Below are positions 33,574 through 41,926 of a stretch of DNA of 64,000 nt, one piece after another. The position numbers and the translations under genes were made by a program. The DNA comes from Ga0077527 sp964531455 (lineage in GTDB: Bacteria; Pseudomonadota; Gammaproteobacteria; Burkholderiales; SG8-41): contig CAZHFZ010000011.1 of assembly GCA_964531455.1 (NCBI GenBank), forward strand, positions 17,297-81,296, in the 5' to 3' direction. The notes beneath the pieces are model-generated. The model was given only the letters and a program-made list of their open reading frames with translations. It made no database searches and was not told where the DNA came from. Numbering within the stretch: the first letter of the stretch is position 1; every line of letters starts with the position of its first letter.

Positions 33574-36519
33574 TTGAACGCCCCCGTTGAAGGTCATCGT
33601 CTGTCGGTCACGGCCGACACCGAAGCACTCGCCCAAGAGTTAACCCGGCGCCTTTCCGGAGAAGTCCGCTTCGACGTGGGCGCCCGCGCTGCCTACTCGG
33701 CTGATGCCTCCAACTACCGCCAGATTCCCATCGGCGTAGTGATCCCGCGCAGCATTGAGGACATCGTCACCACCCTCGACATCTGCCGCGAATACGGCGT
33801 ACCGATTCTGCCGCGCGGCGGCGGCACCTCGCAAAACGGGCAGTGCGTCAATGTTGCCGTGGTCATCGACACCACCAAATACCTGAACAAGGTGCTGTCG
33901 GTGGATCCGGCCACCCGCACCGCGACAGTCCAGCCCGGCGCCGTCTGCGATGCGCTGCGTGACGCCGCGGAAAAACATGAACTGACCTTCGGACCCGACC
34001 CGGCGACACACAGCCGCTGCACACTCGGCGGCATGATCGGCAACAACTCCTGCGGCGCGCACTCGGTGATGGCCGGCAAGACCGTCGACAACATCGAAAC
34101 GCTGGACATCATCACTTACGACGGCCTGCGCCTGACCGTGGGCCCCACCAGCGAAGACGAACTGGTGCGCATCATCCGCGCCGGTGGCCGCCGCGGCGAG
34201 ATTTATGGCCAGTTGCGCGACCTGCGCGACAAATACGCCGACTTGATCCGCGCACGTTTCCCGAAAATCAAACGCCGCGTCTCCGGTTACAACCTCGATC
34301 AGCTGTTGCCGGAAAACGGATTCAACGTCGCGCGCGCGCTGGTTGGCACCGAAGGCACCTGCGTATTCACGCTGGGCGCGAAGACCCGTCTCGTTCACAG
34401 TCCGCAGTCGCGAGTCATTCTGGTACTGGGCTTCCCCGACATCTACCTCGCCGGCGACGCCGTGCCGCAGATCCTGCCGTTCAAACCGATCGCCACCGAA
34501 GGCCTTGATGAACGCATCATCGGCGGCCTGCTGGAGCGTGGATTGCGCAAAGCTGACATCGCACTGCTGCCGGCGGGCAAGGCGTGGATCATGATCGAGT
34601 TCGGCGCCGACACCGTTGAAGCCGCGACGGCACAGGCACAGGCGCTGGTGGATCATTACGCCGACATGACCGACGCCAAGGTCAAACCCTCTTCCTGGCT
34701 GATCACCGATCCGGCCATGTGCGAACGTGTGTGGACCATCCGCGAAACCGGTGCTTCGGCCACCGCGCTGACCATCCATCCCAATGAACCCGATCCGGTG
34801 GTCGGCTGGGAAGATGCCGCAGTCGATCCGCTGCGCCTCGGCGATTATCTGCGCGAGTTCCAGGCGCTGGTTGATCGTCATGGTTATCAGACGTCGTTGT
34901 ATGGCCACTTCGGCGACGGCTGCATCCATGCGCGCATCACCTTCAACACGCGTACTGCCGAAGGCATCAAGGTCTGGCGCAGCTTCCTGCGCGCCGCTGC
35001 GGAACTGGTTGTGAAATACGGTGGCTCCTTGTCCGGTGAACACGGTGACGGACAGGCCAAGGCTGAATTCCTGCCGATCATGTACGGCGAAGAACTGATG
35101 CAGGCCTTCCGCGAATTCAAGGCGATCTGGGATCCGCTGAACCGGATGAATCCGGGCAAGGTCATCGATCCCTACCGCGCCGACGAGAACCTCAAATACG
35201 GACCAGATTTCAACCCGGTGCGGCCGGTCACGCAATTTGCCTATGCCAGCCTCGAAGGCAAAGGCTTCAACCGCGCGATCGAGCGCTGCGTTGGCATGGG
35301 CAAATGCCGCGCTCATGAAGGCGGCGTGATGTGCCCGAGTTATCGCGCAACCCGCGAAGAGCGTTTTTCGACGCGCGGACGCGCCCGCCTGCTCGGCGAA
35401 ATGCTGCGCGGTGAAATCATTCATGACGGCTGGCGCAATGAAGCCGTGCGCGAAGCACTCGATCTTTGTCTCGCCTGCAAGGGCTGCAAGAACGATTGCC
35501 CGACGCACACCGACATGGCGACCTACAAGGCCGAATTCCTGCACCACCATTATCTCGGCCGGCTGCGACCGGTGCAGGCTTACACCATGGGCTTCATCAA
35601 CCGCTGGGCGAAGCTGGCCTCCATCGCGCCGCGCATCGTCAACCTGCTGGCGGCAACGCCCGGATTGTCGGCACTGCTGAAGTTCAGTGGTGGTGTTGCG
35701 CAGGGCCGCGAGATTCCGAAATTCGCGCGGCGCACCTTCCGCAAATGGTTCTCGCGTCGCCGCGCGTCGGCAACGGGTTCCGGCCACCGCGGTCGCGTCA
35801 TCCTGTGGGCCGACACCTTCAACAACCATTTCCAGCCGGGCTCCGCGGCAGCGGCGGTTGAAGTGCTGGAAGCTTTGGGCTACACGGTGACGATTCCGCA
35901 ACAACAACTATGCTGCGGCCGCCCGCTGTACGATTTCGGCATGCTCGACACTGCGCGGGCTTATCTGCGCGAAGTGATGGATGCGCTGGCCAATGACATC
36001 AGCGCCGGCGTACCGGTGATCGGTCTCGAACCCGCCTGCCTGTCGGTGTTCCGGGATGAATTGCCCAACCTGTTCCCCGACGACGAGCGCGCAACAAAAC
36101 TTTCCAAACAATGCCATTTGTTCAGCGACTTCCTGATGCGCATCAGCGACTGGGAAGCACCGCAGCTTGGCGGCGATGCACTGGTGCATGGTCATTGCCA
36201 CCAGAAGGCCGTATTCGGCATGACCTCGGAAATGGCGTTGCTGAAACGCCTGGGCATCCGCGCCAAGGTGCCTGAATCCGGCTGCTGCGGCATGGCCGGC
36301 GCCTTTGGCTTCAACCCGCAGCATTACGACATTTCGGTAAAAATCGGTGAAGCGGCCCTGATGCCGGCGGTACGCGCCGCTGACGAGCACACCATGATCA
36401 TTGCCAGCGGCTACAGCTGCCGCGAACAGATTTCACAACTATCGGACCGCCAGGCCTTGCACATCGCCGAAGTGGTCGCGCTCGCATTCAATCGCGCGCG
36501 CGAGACCACCGCACACTGA
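33574..36519 (+). CDS. FAD-linked 2-hydroxyacid dehydrogenase with C-terminal Fe-S domain (YdiJ/D-LDH-like)
   Basis: A 981-residue fusion. The N-terminal FAD_binding_4 domain has LPRGGGTSQNGQCVN near 85 and CTLGGMIGNNSCGAHS near 150. The FAD-oxidase C domain (YGHFGDGCIHARI near 445) is followed by a 4Fe-4S segment with CLACKGCKNDCP near 632 and two CCG domains (QLCCGRPLYD near 775, SGCCGMAGAFG near 905). This is the architecture of E. coli YdiJ and related D-2-hydroxyacid dehydrogenases feeding quinones. TTG 33574 is chosen because GGAG sits five bases upstream and no ATG is suitable. Next to xsc it might oxidise a sulfo-hydroxyacid such as sulfolactate; this is inference. Confidence 0.85.
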   Translation: MNAPVEGHRLSVTADTEALAQELTRRLSGEVRFDVGARAAYSADASNYRQIPIGVVIPRSIEDIVTTLDICREYGVPILPRGGGTSQNGQCVNVAVVIDTTKYLNKVLSVDPATRTATVQPGAVCDALRDAAEKHELTFGPDPATHSRCTLGGMIGNNSCGAHSVMAGKTVDNIETLDIITYDGLRLTVGPTSEDELVRIIRAGGRRGEIYGQLRDLRDKYADLIRARFPKIKRRVSGYNLDQLLPENGFNVARALVGTEGTCVFTLGAKTRLVHSPQSRVILVLGFPDIYLAGDAVPQILPFKPIATEGLDERIIGGLLERGLRKADIALLPAGKAWIMIEFGADTVEAATAQAQALVDHYADMTDAKVKPSSWLITDPAMCERVWTIRETGASATALTIHPNEPDPVVGWEDAAVDPLRLGDYLREFQALVDRHGYQTSLYGHFGDGCIHARITFNTRTAEGIKVWRSFLRAAAELVVKYGGSLSGEHGDGQAKAEFLPIMYGEELMQAFREFKAIWDPLNRMNPGKVIDPYRADENLKYGPDFNPVRPVTQFAYASLEGKGFNRAIERCVGMGKCRAHEGGVMCPSYRATREERFSTRGRARLLGEMLRGEIIHDGWRNEAVREALDLCLACKGCKNDCPTHTDMATYKAEFLHHHYLGRLRPVQAYTMGFINRWAKLASIAPRIVNLLAATPGLSALLKFSGGVAQGREIPKFARRTFRKWFSRRRASATGSGHRGRVILWADTFNNHFQPGSAAAAVEVLEALGYTVTIPQQQLCCGRPLYDFGMLDTARAYLREVMDALANDISAGVPVIGLEPACLSVFRDELPNLFPDDERATKLSKQCHLFSDFLMRISDWEAPQLGGDALVHGHCHQKAVFGMTSEMALLKRLGIRAKVPESGCCGMAGAFGFNPQHYDISVKIGEAALMPAVRAADEHTMIIASGYSCREQISQLSDRQALHIAEVVALAFNRARETTAH

Positions 36520-36522
36520 TCC

Positions 36523-37299
36523 GTGACCGGACTCGAAACGCTGTCACCGTGGGTGATCGTGTACGTCGCGATCGTGATCGCCGTTGCCGGCTGGATCCAG
36601 GGCGCGCTGGGCCTGGGCTTCCCGATGGTCGCCACACCACTGATCGCCGCGGCAACCAATATGCAGTTCGCCGTGGTGATGGTGGTGATCCCTTGCATCG
36701 CCACGATCATCGTCAGCATCCTGCGCAGCCCCGGATCGCTGGGCGTCTTGCATCGTTTCTGGTGGATCTCCATCGTCGCACTGCTCGGTGCTGCGGTTGG
36801 CGCCCGGCTGTTCGTGCTCTTCCCCGGCTTCCCCTATGCCCTGCTGCTGGCCGGCGTGATCCTGTTTTATCTCAACCTCGACCGCATCGGCCTGTCGGAG
36901 TGGCCGATCATGAAGCGCAACGAAAAAAAGTCCGGGCTGTTGTTCGGATTTCTCGGCGGCCTGAGTGAAACCACCGCCAACATCGCGGCACCACCGCTGA
37001 TCATCTATTACCTCGGCATCGGCCTGCCACCGCTGATGCTGGTGCCGGCCATGAACATTTCATTCTTCGTCGGAAAGTCCACCCAGCTTGCAACACTCGC
37101 CGCCAGCGGTATCGCTTCGCCAATGCACTGGCTGGTCACGCTGCCGCTGGCAGTGATCGCCACCATCGCCAGCCTGTACGGCTCCCGCGTACGCAGCCGC
37201 ATTGACGGCGAGACTTATCGCCTCTGGATGAGGCGCATGCTCCTGACCATGGCGCTGATCCTGTTGACGCAGGTCGTTTACCAGCAGTTACGGGCGTAA
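36523..37299 (+). CDS. TauE/SafE-family sulfite/organosulfonate exporter
   Basis: A 258-residue membrane protein with about eight helices and the duplicated TauE/SafE pattern. The first repeat holds AGWIQGALGLGFPMVATPL (near 22-40) and the second GGLSETTANIAAPPLIIYYLG (near 145-165). The family exports sulfite, sulfoacetate and related anions. A GTG start 3 bases after the dehydrogenase stop implies coupling. Its position beside xsc, which releases sulfite, gives a clear rationale: removal of toxic sulfite. The substrate is inferred from family and context, not from residues. Confidence 0.85.
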   Translation: MTGLETLSPWVIVYVAIVIAVAGWIQGALGLGFPMVATPLIAAATNMQFAVVMVVIPCIATIIVSILRSPGSLGVLHRFWWISIVALLGAAVGARLFVLFPGFPYALLLAGVILFYLNLDRIGLSEWPIMKRNEKKSGLLFGFLGGLSETTANIAAPPLIIYYLGIGLPPLMLVPAMNISFFVGKSTQLATLAASGIASPMHWLVTLPLAVIATIASLYGSRVRSRIDGETYRLWMRRMLLTMALILLTQVVYQQLRA

Positions 37300-37323
37300 A
37301 AAAGCCGGCTTGCGCCGGCTTTT
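37300..37323 (+). terminator. Intrinsic terminator after the TauE-type exporter
   Basis: A 10-bp stem AAAAGCCGGC / GCCGGCTTTT with loop TTGC overlaps the end of the exporter stop codon. In transcript sense it is the same sequence as the xsc terminator. Its symmetry may also let it stop grxD transcription from the other side. Confidence 0.85.
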
Positions 37324-37342
37324 GCATAGCGACTGAAAACGC

Positions 37343-37651
37343 TCAGCCTTGCAGCATCTTCTGCAGCTCACCGCTTTGATACATCTCGCTGACGATATCG
37401 GAACCACCGACAAACTCACCGTTCACATAAAGCTGCGGGATTGTCGGCCAGCTGGCGTATTCCTTGATGCCCTGGCGAATCTCCGGATTCTCCAGCACGT
37501 TCACGGTAAACATTTTGTCGACGCCACAGGCGCGCAGGATGTTCACCGCATTCGCCGAAAAACCGCACTGCGGAAAATCGGGAGAACCCTTCATGTACAA
37601 CACGACCTTGTTGCTGGTTACTTGATTCTTGATTTCATCTTGAACGGACAT
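37343..37651 (-). CDS. grxD: Monothiol glutaredoxin (Grx4 family)
   Basis: A 102-residue monothiol glutaredoxin with the CGFS active site (Cys29, in SPDFPQCGFS), WPTIPQLYVNGEFVGGSDI and the GSH-binding segments expected. Grx4 proteins bind a bridging 2Fe-2S cluster with BolA and take part in Fe-S trafficking. I use ATG 37651 with GGAG upstream; four more residues could be added at an upstream start. It is the last gene of a minus-strand run starting at hemA, but a 94-base gap separates it from the YkgJ-family gene. Confidence 0.95.
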   Translation of the reverse strand: MSVQDEIKNQVTSNKVVLYMKGSPDFPQCGFSANAVNILRACGVDKMFTVNVLENPEIRQGIKEYASWPTIPQLYVNGEFVGGSDIVSEMYQSGELQKMLQG

Positions 37652-37745
37652 AAGCCACTCCAAAAATTACTTGAGCAAAATTATCGGGTATAAGTTTACC
37701 GGCGCTCGCATCACCGGTCAAGCCAGCGGCGCATCGACATCCGCA

Positions 37746-38381
37746 TCACTCGGTCGCTTCCCCGTTCTTCGCCAATGCCGCCATCAACAAACCCGGCATC
37801 AAGGCCGCGCCGAAAACCGCCAATGCTGCGGACTCCATCAACTCCGCTTCCCAGCTGAACCAGCGGCCCACGCTGTCCGGCTGACTCTGTGACCCATCAC
37901 ACAACACCGGATCAGTCACCACCAGCAGTTTGCGGCAAACGTTGGGACGGAATTCATAAACTGTGCAGGCGCCGTTCTGTCCGAGAAACCCGCAAGCCTT
38001 GTCCGCGGCTGCTTGCTGTCGCCAGGTCTCCACGGTGTATCGGCTCTGCCGTTCAAGACGTTCAAGGTCAAATTCCCGGCCAGCCTTGCGCATCGCCTCC
38101 ACCAGCAGCGCAGCTTCATGAGGCCAGATCTCGACCGGTTCATGACAACAATGACTGCAGCCCTTGCCGCAACGGATGCCCACGCTGGCGGGATCTTTCG
38201 CCTGATCCTGCTGGATGGCGGCATCCATCGCAGTATGGGTTTCATGCGCCAACGTTACTGCGTTCTGTCCCGCACTTGCACGAAACCGTTCGATGTTGCG
38301 GTCGTAGATGGCGCGCAGGTACGCTTCTTTTTTCTCGTGACGTGCGTTGCGGTTCGCGGAAATCCGCTCGTCATCAGTCAT
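37746..38381 (-). CDS. YkgJ-family cysteine-cluster protein
   Basis: A 211-residue protein with the CxxxCxxCC cluster (RCGKGCSHCC near 90-99) and later cysteines in CGFLGQNGACTVYEFRPNVCR (near 148-168). This is the zinc- or iron-binding UPF0153/YkgJ pattern, of unknown function. A highly charged N-terminal region (about 1-45) precedes it. The start at ATG 38381 overlaps the prmC stop by 8 bases, so it is translationally linked to prmC. Confidence 0.8.
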   Translation of the reverse strand: MTDDERISANRNARHEKKEAYLRAIYDRNIERFRASAGQNAVTLAHETHTAMDAAIQQDQAKDPASVGIRCGKGCSHCCHEPVEIWPHEAALLVEAMRKAGREFDLERLERQSRYTVETWRQQAAADKACGFLGQNGACTVYEFRPNVCRKLLVVTDPVLCDGSQSQPDSVGRWFSWEAELMESAALAVFGAALMPGLLMAALAKNGEATE

Positions 38382-39207
38382 GCGGAGACCTCGGGTTGCA
38401 ACGCCCGCCGCTGACCCGGTGAATGCCGGCCAGATCTCGCGCAGAAAACACATCGATGAATCCGGCCTGCTGCAGCAGCGCCGTGCAGGCGTCGGCCTGA
38501 TCATGGCCATGCTCGCACAACAACCAGGCTCCCGATGCAAGATGCGACGGCGCTTCGGCGACGATGCGCCGGATATCGGCCAGCCCGTCGGTGCCCGCTG
38601 CCAATGCCGAATGCGGCTCGAAGCGCAGGTCGCCCTGCTGCAAGTGCGCATCACCCGCGGCGATATACGGTGGATTGGCAACGATCAAGTCGTAACGCGT
38701 ATCTACCAGCGCGGCATACCAGTCGCTGCACAACAAGGTTGTATTGGCTGCGGCATGGCGATGCGCGTTGACGCGCGCGATGTCGAGTGCATCGGCCGAT
38801 GCATCAACCAGCGTCACCTGCACTTGCGGTCGTTCCGCGGCAATCGTCACGCCGATGCAGCCGCTACCCGTGCCGAGATCCAGCACTCGTCCGCCCTTGG
38901 CGGGCAAGCGTTGCAGGGCCAGTTCGATCAGCAACTCGGTGTCGGGTCGCGGAATCAGCACCGCAGGCGTCACCGTAAATTCGCGCCCGTAGAATTCCCG
39001 GCTGCCGGTCAGGTAGGCCACCGGCTCACCGGCAGCGCGGCGCGCTATCAATCGTCCGAAGTCGGCGGACTGCGCTGCCGTCAGCGCGTCATCACCGTGT
39101 GCGATCAGGAAAGCTTCATCACAGCGCAGCACATGACGCAGCAGCACGCGCGCTTCGAGCCAGCCGATGGCCTGCTGTGCTTCCGCCAGTGCCGCTGCAA
39201 TGGTCAC
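38374..39207 (-). CDS. prmC: Peptide chain release factor N5-glutamine methyltransferase
   Basis: A 277-residue methyltransferase: an N-terminal helical domain that recognises release factors, YLTGSREFYGREF near 65-77, the SAM motif DLGTGSGCIG (110-119) and the catalytic NPPY (178-181). It methylates the Gln of the GGQ motif in RF1 and RF2. Its substrate gene prfA is 34 bases upstream on the same strand, in the common hemA-prfA-prmC order. Confidence 0.96.
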   Translation of the reverse strand: MTIAAALAEAQQAIGWLEARVLLRHVLRCDEAFLIAHGDDALTAAQSADFGRLIARRAAGEPVAYLTGSREFYGREFTVTPAVLIPRPDTELLIELALQRLPAKGGRVLDLGTGSGCIGVTIAAERPQVQVTLVDASADALDIARVNAHRHAAANTTLLCSDWYAALVDTRYDLIVANPPYIAAGDAHLQQGDLRFEPHSALAAGTDGLADIRRIVAEAPSHLASGAWLLCEHGHDQADACTALLQQAGFIDVFSARDLAGIHRVSGGRCNPRSPHD

Positions 39208-39241
39208 GCAACGCCTTTAAAATATCAATAAAAACAAATAC

Positions 39242-40321
39242 TTAGTCGGTCGCCAGCTCGGCCAGCAGTTCAGCCTGATGCTCGGCGGCGAGGGCGTCGA
39301 CCAGATCATCCAGATCACCATCAACCAGCTGCGCGATTTTGTACAACGTCAGGTTGATGCGATGGTCGGTGACGCGACCCTGCGGGAAATTGTAGGTGCG
39401 GATACGTTCCGAGCGATCGCCGCTGCCGATCAATGATTTGCGTGTCGCCGCTTCTTTCGACTGCTGCTCGCGCGTCTGTTTGTCCTTCAAGCGCGCCGCC
39501 AGCACCGCCAGCGCGCGTGCCTTGTTCTTGTGCTGCGAGCGATCATCCTGACACTCAACAACGAGGCCGGAAGGCAGATGCGTGATGCGGATCGCGGAGT
39601 CGGTCTTGTTGACGTGCTGGCCACCGGCGCCGGACGCACGGAAAGTGTCGATGCGCAGATCCGCGGGATTGATCACGATTTCACCGACTTCATCCGCTTC
39701 CGGCATCACCGCCACCGTGCACGCCGATGTATGGATGCGCCCCTGCGTTTCGGTCACCGGCACGCGCTGCACGCGATGGCCGCCGGATTCGAATTTGAGT
39801 TTGGAGTAGGCGCCGTTGCCGATGATGCGCGCGATGATCTCGCGGTAACCGCCGAGGTCGGACGCGCTCTCCGAGATGATCTCGACCTGCCAGCGCTTGC
39901 GTTCGGCATAACGCGCATACATGCGAAAGAGTTCCGCCGCAAACAGCGCGGACTCGTCGCCGCCGGTGCCGGCACGCACCTCAAGGAAAATATTGCGTTC
40001 ATCATTCGGGTCACGCGGCAACAGCAGCTTCTGCAGTTCCGCCTCCAGCCCCTCGATGCGTGTTTTGGTTTCTGAAACTTCCGCTTCCGCAAACTCGCGC
40101 ATCTCCGGGTCGGCGGCCATCTCCTGAGCGGTCTTCAGGTCGCCGAGACTGCCCTGATACTGGCGATATAACCCGACCACCGGCTCCAGCTCGCTGTGCT
40201 CGCGCGTCAGCTTGCGGTAGTTGTCCATGTCAGACGTGATGTTCTCGGTGGTCAGCAGACGGCCGACCTCATCGAGGCGCATCGACAACTGATCAAGTTT
40301 GGCGGCTATGCTGGGTTTCAT
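39242..40321 (-). CDS. prfA: Peptide chain release factor 1
   Basis: A 359-residue class I release factor of standard length. The GGQ loop is in GAGGQHVNKTDSAIR near residue 235. The preceding VQRVPVTETQGRIHTS block is diagnostic, and the codon-recognition domain shows the RF1-type anticodon region. RF1 terminates at UAA and UAG. It lies 59 bases after hemA; the ATG at 40321 is the family start. Confidence 0.97.
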   Translation of the reverse strand: MKPSIAAKLDQLSMRLDEVGRLLTTENITSDMDNYRKLTREHSELEPVVGLYRQYQGSLGDLKTAQEMAADPEMREFAEAEVSETKTRIEGLEAELQKLLLPRDPNDERNIFLEVRAGTGGDESALFAAELFRMYARYAERKRWQVEIISESASDLGGYREIIARIIGNGAYSKLKFESGGHRVQRVPVTETQGRIHTSACTVAVMPEADEVGEIVINPADLRIDTFRASGAGGQHVNKTDSAIRITHLPSGLVVECQDDRSQHKNKARALAVLAARLKDKQTREQQSKEAATRKSLIGSGDRSERIRTYNFPQGRVTDHRINLTLYKIAQLVDGDLDDLVDALAAEHQAELLAELATD

Positions 40322-40380
40322 CGGGAATCATCAAAAAAGAAAAGGGCCGTGCCCGCCGCAACGGCGGACGGCGGCGGCCG

Positions 40381-41634
40381 CTACTCGGGCCGCTGGATCT
40401 GGTACAGACGCGAGATCAGCGCCGACAGTTCGTCGCGCTCATCATCGGCCGCATGGTTCAGCGCATGCGACGGCGGATGCATGAATTTATTGGTCAGCGC
40501 GCGCGACAGTTCGTCGATGACCTGCTGCGGATCAGCACCTTTGGCCAGACTGCGCTGCGCCCGTTCGAGTTCGTGGCGACGTGCGCGTTCGGCGGTATCG
40601 CGCAGTGCGCGGATCGTCGGCACCAATTCGCGGTTGTCGAGCCAGTGCAGGAAATCCGACACCTGGTTCTCGATGATCACCTCCGCCTGTGCCACGGCGT
40701 TCTGGCGCTGGTCCATGCCTTCGCGGGCGATCTGGCCGAGATCATCGACGGTGTAGAGGAAGGCGTCGTCGAGCGACGCCACTTCGGTTTCAATGTCGCG
40801 CGGCACCGCCAGATCAAACATCAGCATCGGCCGGTGTTTGCGCACTTTCAGCGCGCTTTCCATCAGGCCCTTGCCGATGATCGGCAGCGGGCTTGCCGTG
40901 CAGCTGATGACGATGTCATACAGCGGCAGCTGGGCGCCGATGTCGTTCAGCGGAATCACATGACCGAAGAAGCGGTCGGCCAGCTGCTGCGCACGCGCCT
41001 GCGTGCGGTTGGCAAAAGTCATCTTGCGCGGATGGTGCGCGGCGAAATGCGTCGCTGCGAGTTCGATCATTTCACCGGCGCCGATGAACAGCATGCTCTG
41101 CTCGGCAATGCTCGGGTAAATGCGTTCGGCCAGTCGTACTGCCGCAGCGGCCATCGACACCGTGCTCGCGCCGATGTCGGTCTCGCTGCGTACGGTTTTG
41201 GCGACCGAGAAGGTACGCTGGAACAGCTTGTTGAGCATCCAGCCCAGCGTGCCGGCCTCTTCGGCCGAGCGCACCGCGCCCTTGAACTGGCCGAGAATCT
41301 GCGGCTCGCCCAGCACCATCGAATCCAGACCGCTGGCCACGCGGAACGCATGTTTCACTGCGCGCGCCTGCGGCAGTTCGTACAGATAGGGTTGGATCTG
41401 CGACGGCTTCATGCGGTGGTAATCCGCCAGCCAGTCGATCGCGGTGCGCGGCTCCGCGGTCGTGCAGTAGACCTCGGTCCGGTTGCAGGTCGAGATGATC
41501 GCCGCTTCGCTGACCGGCCGGCGATCCACCAGATCACGCAGCGCCTGCGTAACCTGTTCGGCATGGAAAACCACCCGCTCACGCACATCAAGCGGCGCGG
41601 TCTGGTGGTTCAATCCGAAGGCGAATAGCGGCAT
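40381..41634 (-). CDS. hemA: Glutamyl-tRNA reductase
   Basis: A 417-residue enzyme with the catalytic Cys50 in ISTCNRTEVY, LGEPQILGQFK near 110 and the NADPH-binding FIGAGEMIE near 190, plus a C-terminal helical dimerisation domain. It reduces Glu-tRNA to glutamate-1-semialdehyde, the entry to tetrapyrrole synthesis. Other heme genes of the window (hemC, hemD) are 15 kb away in a separate operon. It starts the minus-strand hemA-prfA-prmC-ykgJ run. Confidence 0.97.
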   Translation of the reverse strand: MPLFAFGLNHQTAPLDVRERVVFHAEQVTQALRDLVDRRPVSEAAIISTCNRTEVYCTTAEPRTAIDWLADYHRMKPSQIQPYLYELPQARAVKHAFRVASGLDSMVLGEPQILGQFKGAVRSAEEAGTLGWMLNKLFQRTFSVAKTVRSETDIGASTVSMAAAAVRLAERIYPSIAEQSMLFIGAGEMIELAATHFAAHHPRKMTFANRTQARAQQLADRFFGHVIPLNDIGAQLPLYDIVISCTASPLPIIGKGLMESALKVRKHRPMLMFDLAVPRDIETEVASLDDAFLYTVDDLGQIAREGMDQRQNAVAQAEVIIENQVSDFLHWLDNRELVPTIRALRDTAERARRHELERAQRSLAKGADPQQVIDELSRALTNKFMHPPSHALNHAADDERDELSALISRLYQIQRPE

Positions 41635-41721
41635 GGGCGCATTTTGAAAAAGGCCTTGTATTTTAACCGCTTACAGCCAATTCATGCCACCGATAGCCGG
41701 TTCAGGTCCAGCCGCCAAAAA

Positions 41722-41892
41722 TCAGCCGGAAATCGCAATCATGTCGAAATCCGCCTTGGTCGCCCCGCAATAGGGGCAGGTCCAGTCAGCGGGGACGTCT
41801 TCCCAGCGCGTGCCGGGCGGGATGCCTTCATCGGGCAAGCCCGCCGCCTCGTCATAGATGAAGTTACACAGAATGCACTGCCACTTTTTCAT
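41722..41892 (-). CDS. rubA: Rubredoxin
   Basis: A 56-residue rubredoxin. The iron ligands are C6 and C9 (WQCILCN) and C39 and C42 (WTCPYCG), with the conserved aromatic core YDEAAGLPDEGIPPGTRW between them. Length and spacing are exactly those of the family. It carries single electrons, commonly to alkane hydroxylases, rubrerythrins or oxygen-defence proteins, none of which is adjacent. It stands alone between hemA (87 bases downstream on the same strand) and a hydroxyacid dehydrogenase. Very short genes like this are easily missed. Confidence 0.95.
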   Translation of the reverse strand: MKKWQCILCNFIYDEAAGLPDEGIPPGTRWEDVPADWTCPYCGATKADFDMIAISG

Positions 41893-41926
41893 CGTCGTTC
41901 AACCCCGCCCACTCAGCCCTGTTCAC

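Noticed and set aside
33640..35907. A 755-codon open frame on the minus strand opposite the FAD/Fe-S dehydrogenase
   Set aside because: Its codons mirror the plus-strand gene, whose domains and Fe-S motifs are unmistakable. Long antisense frames are common in GC-rich coding sequence, and this one shows no family features or ribosome site.
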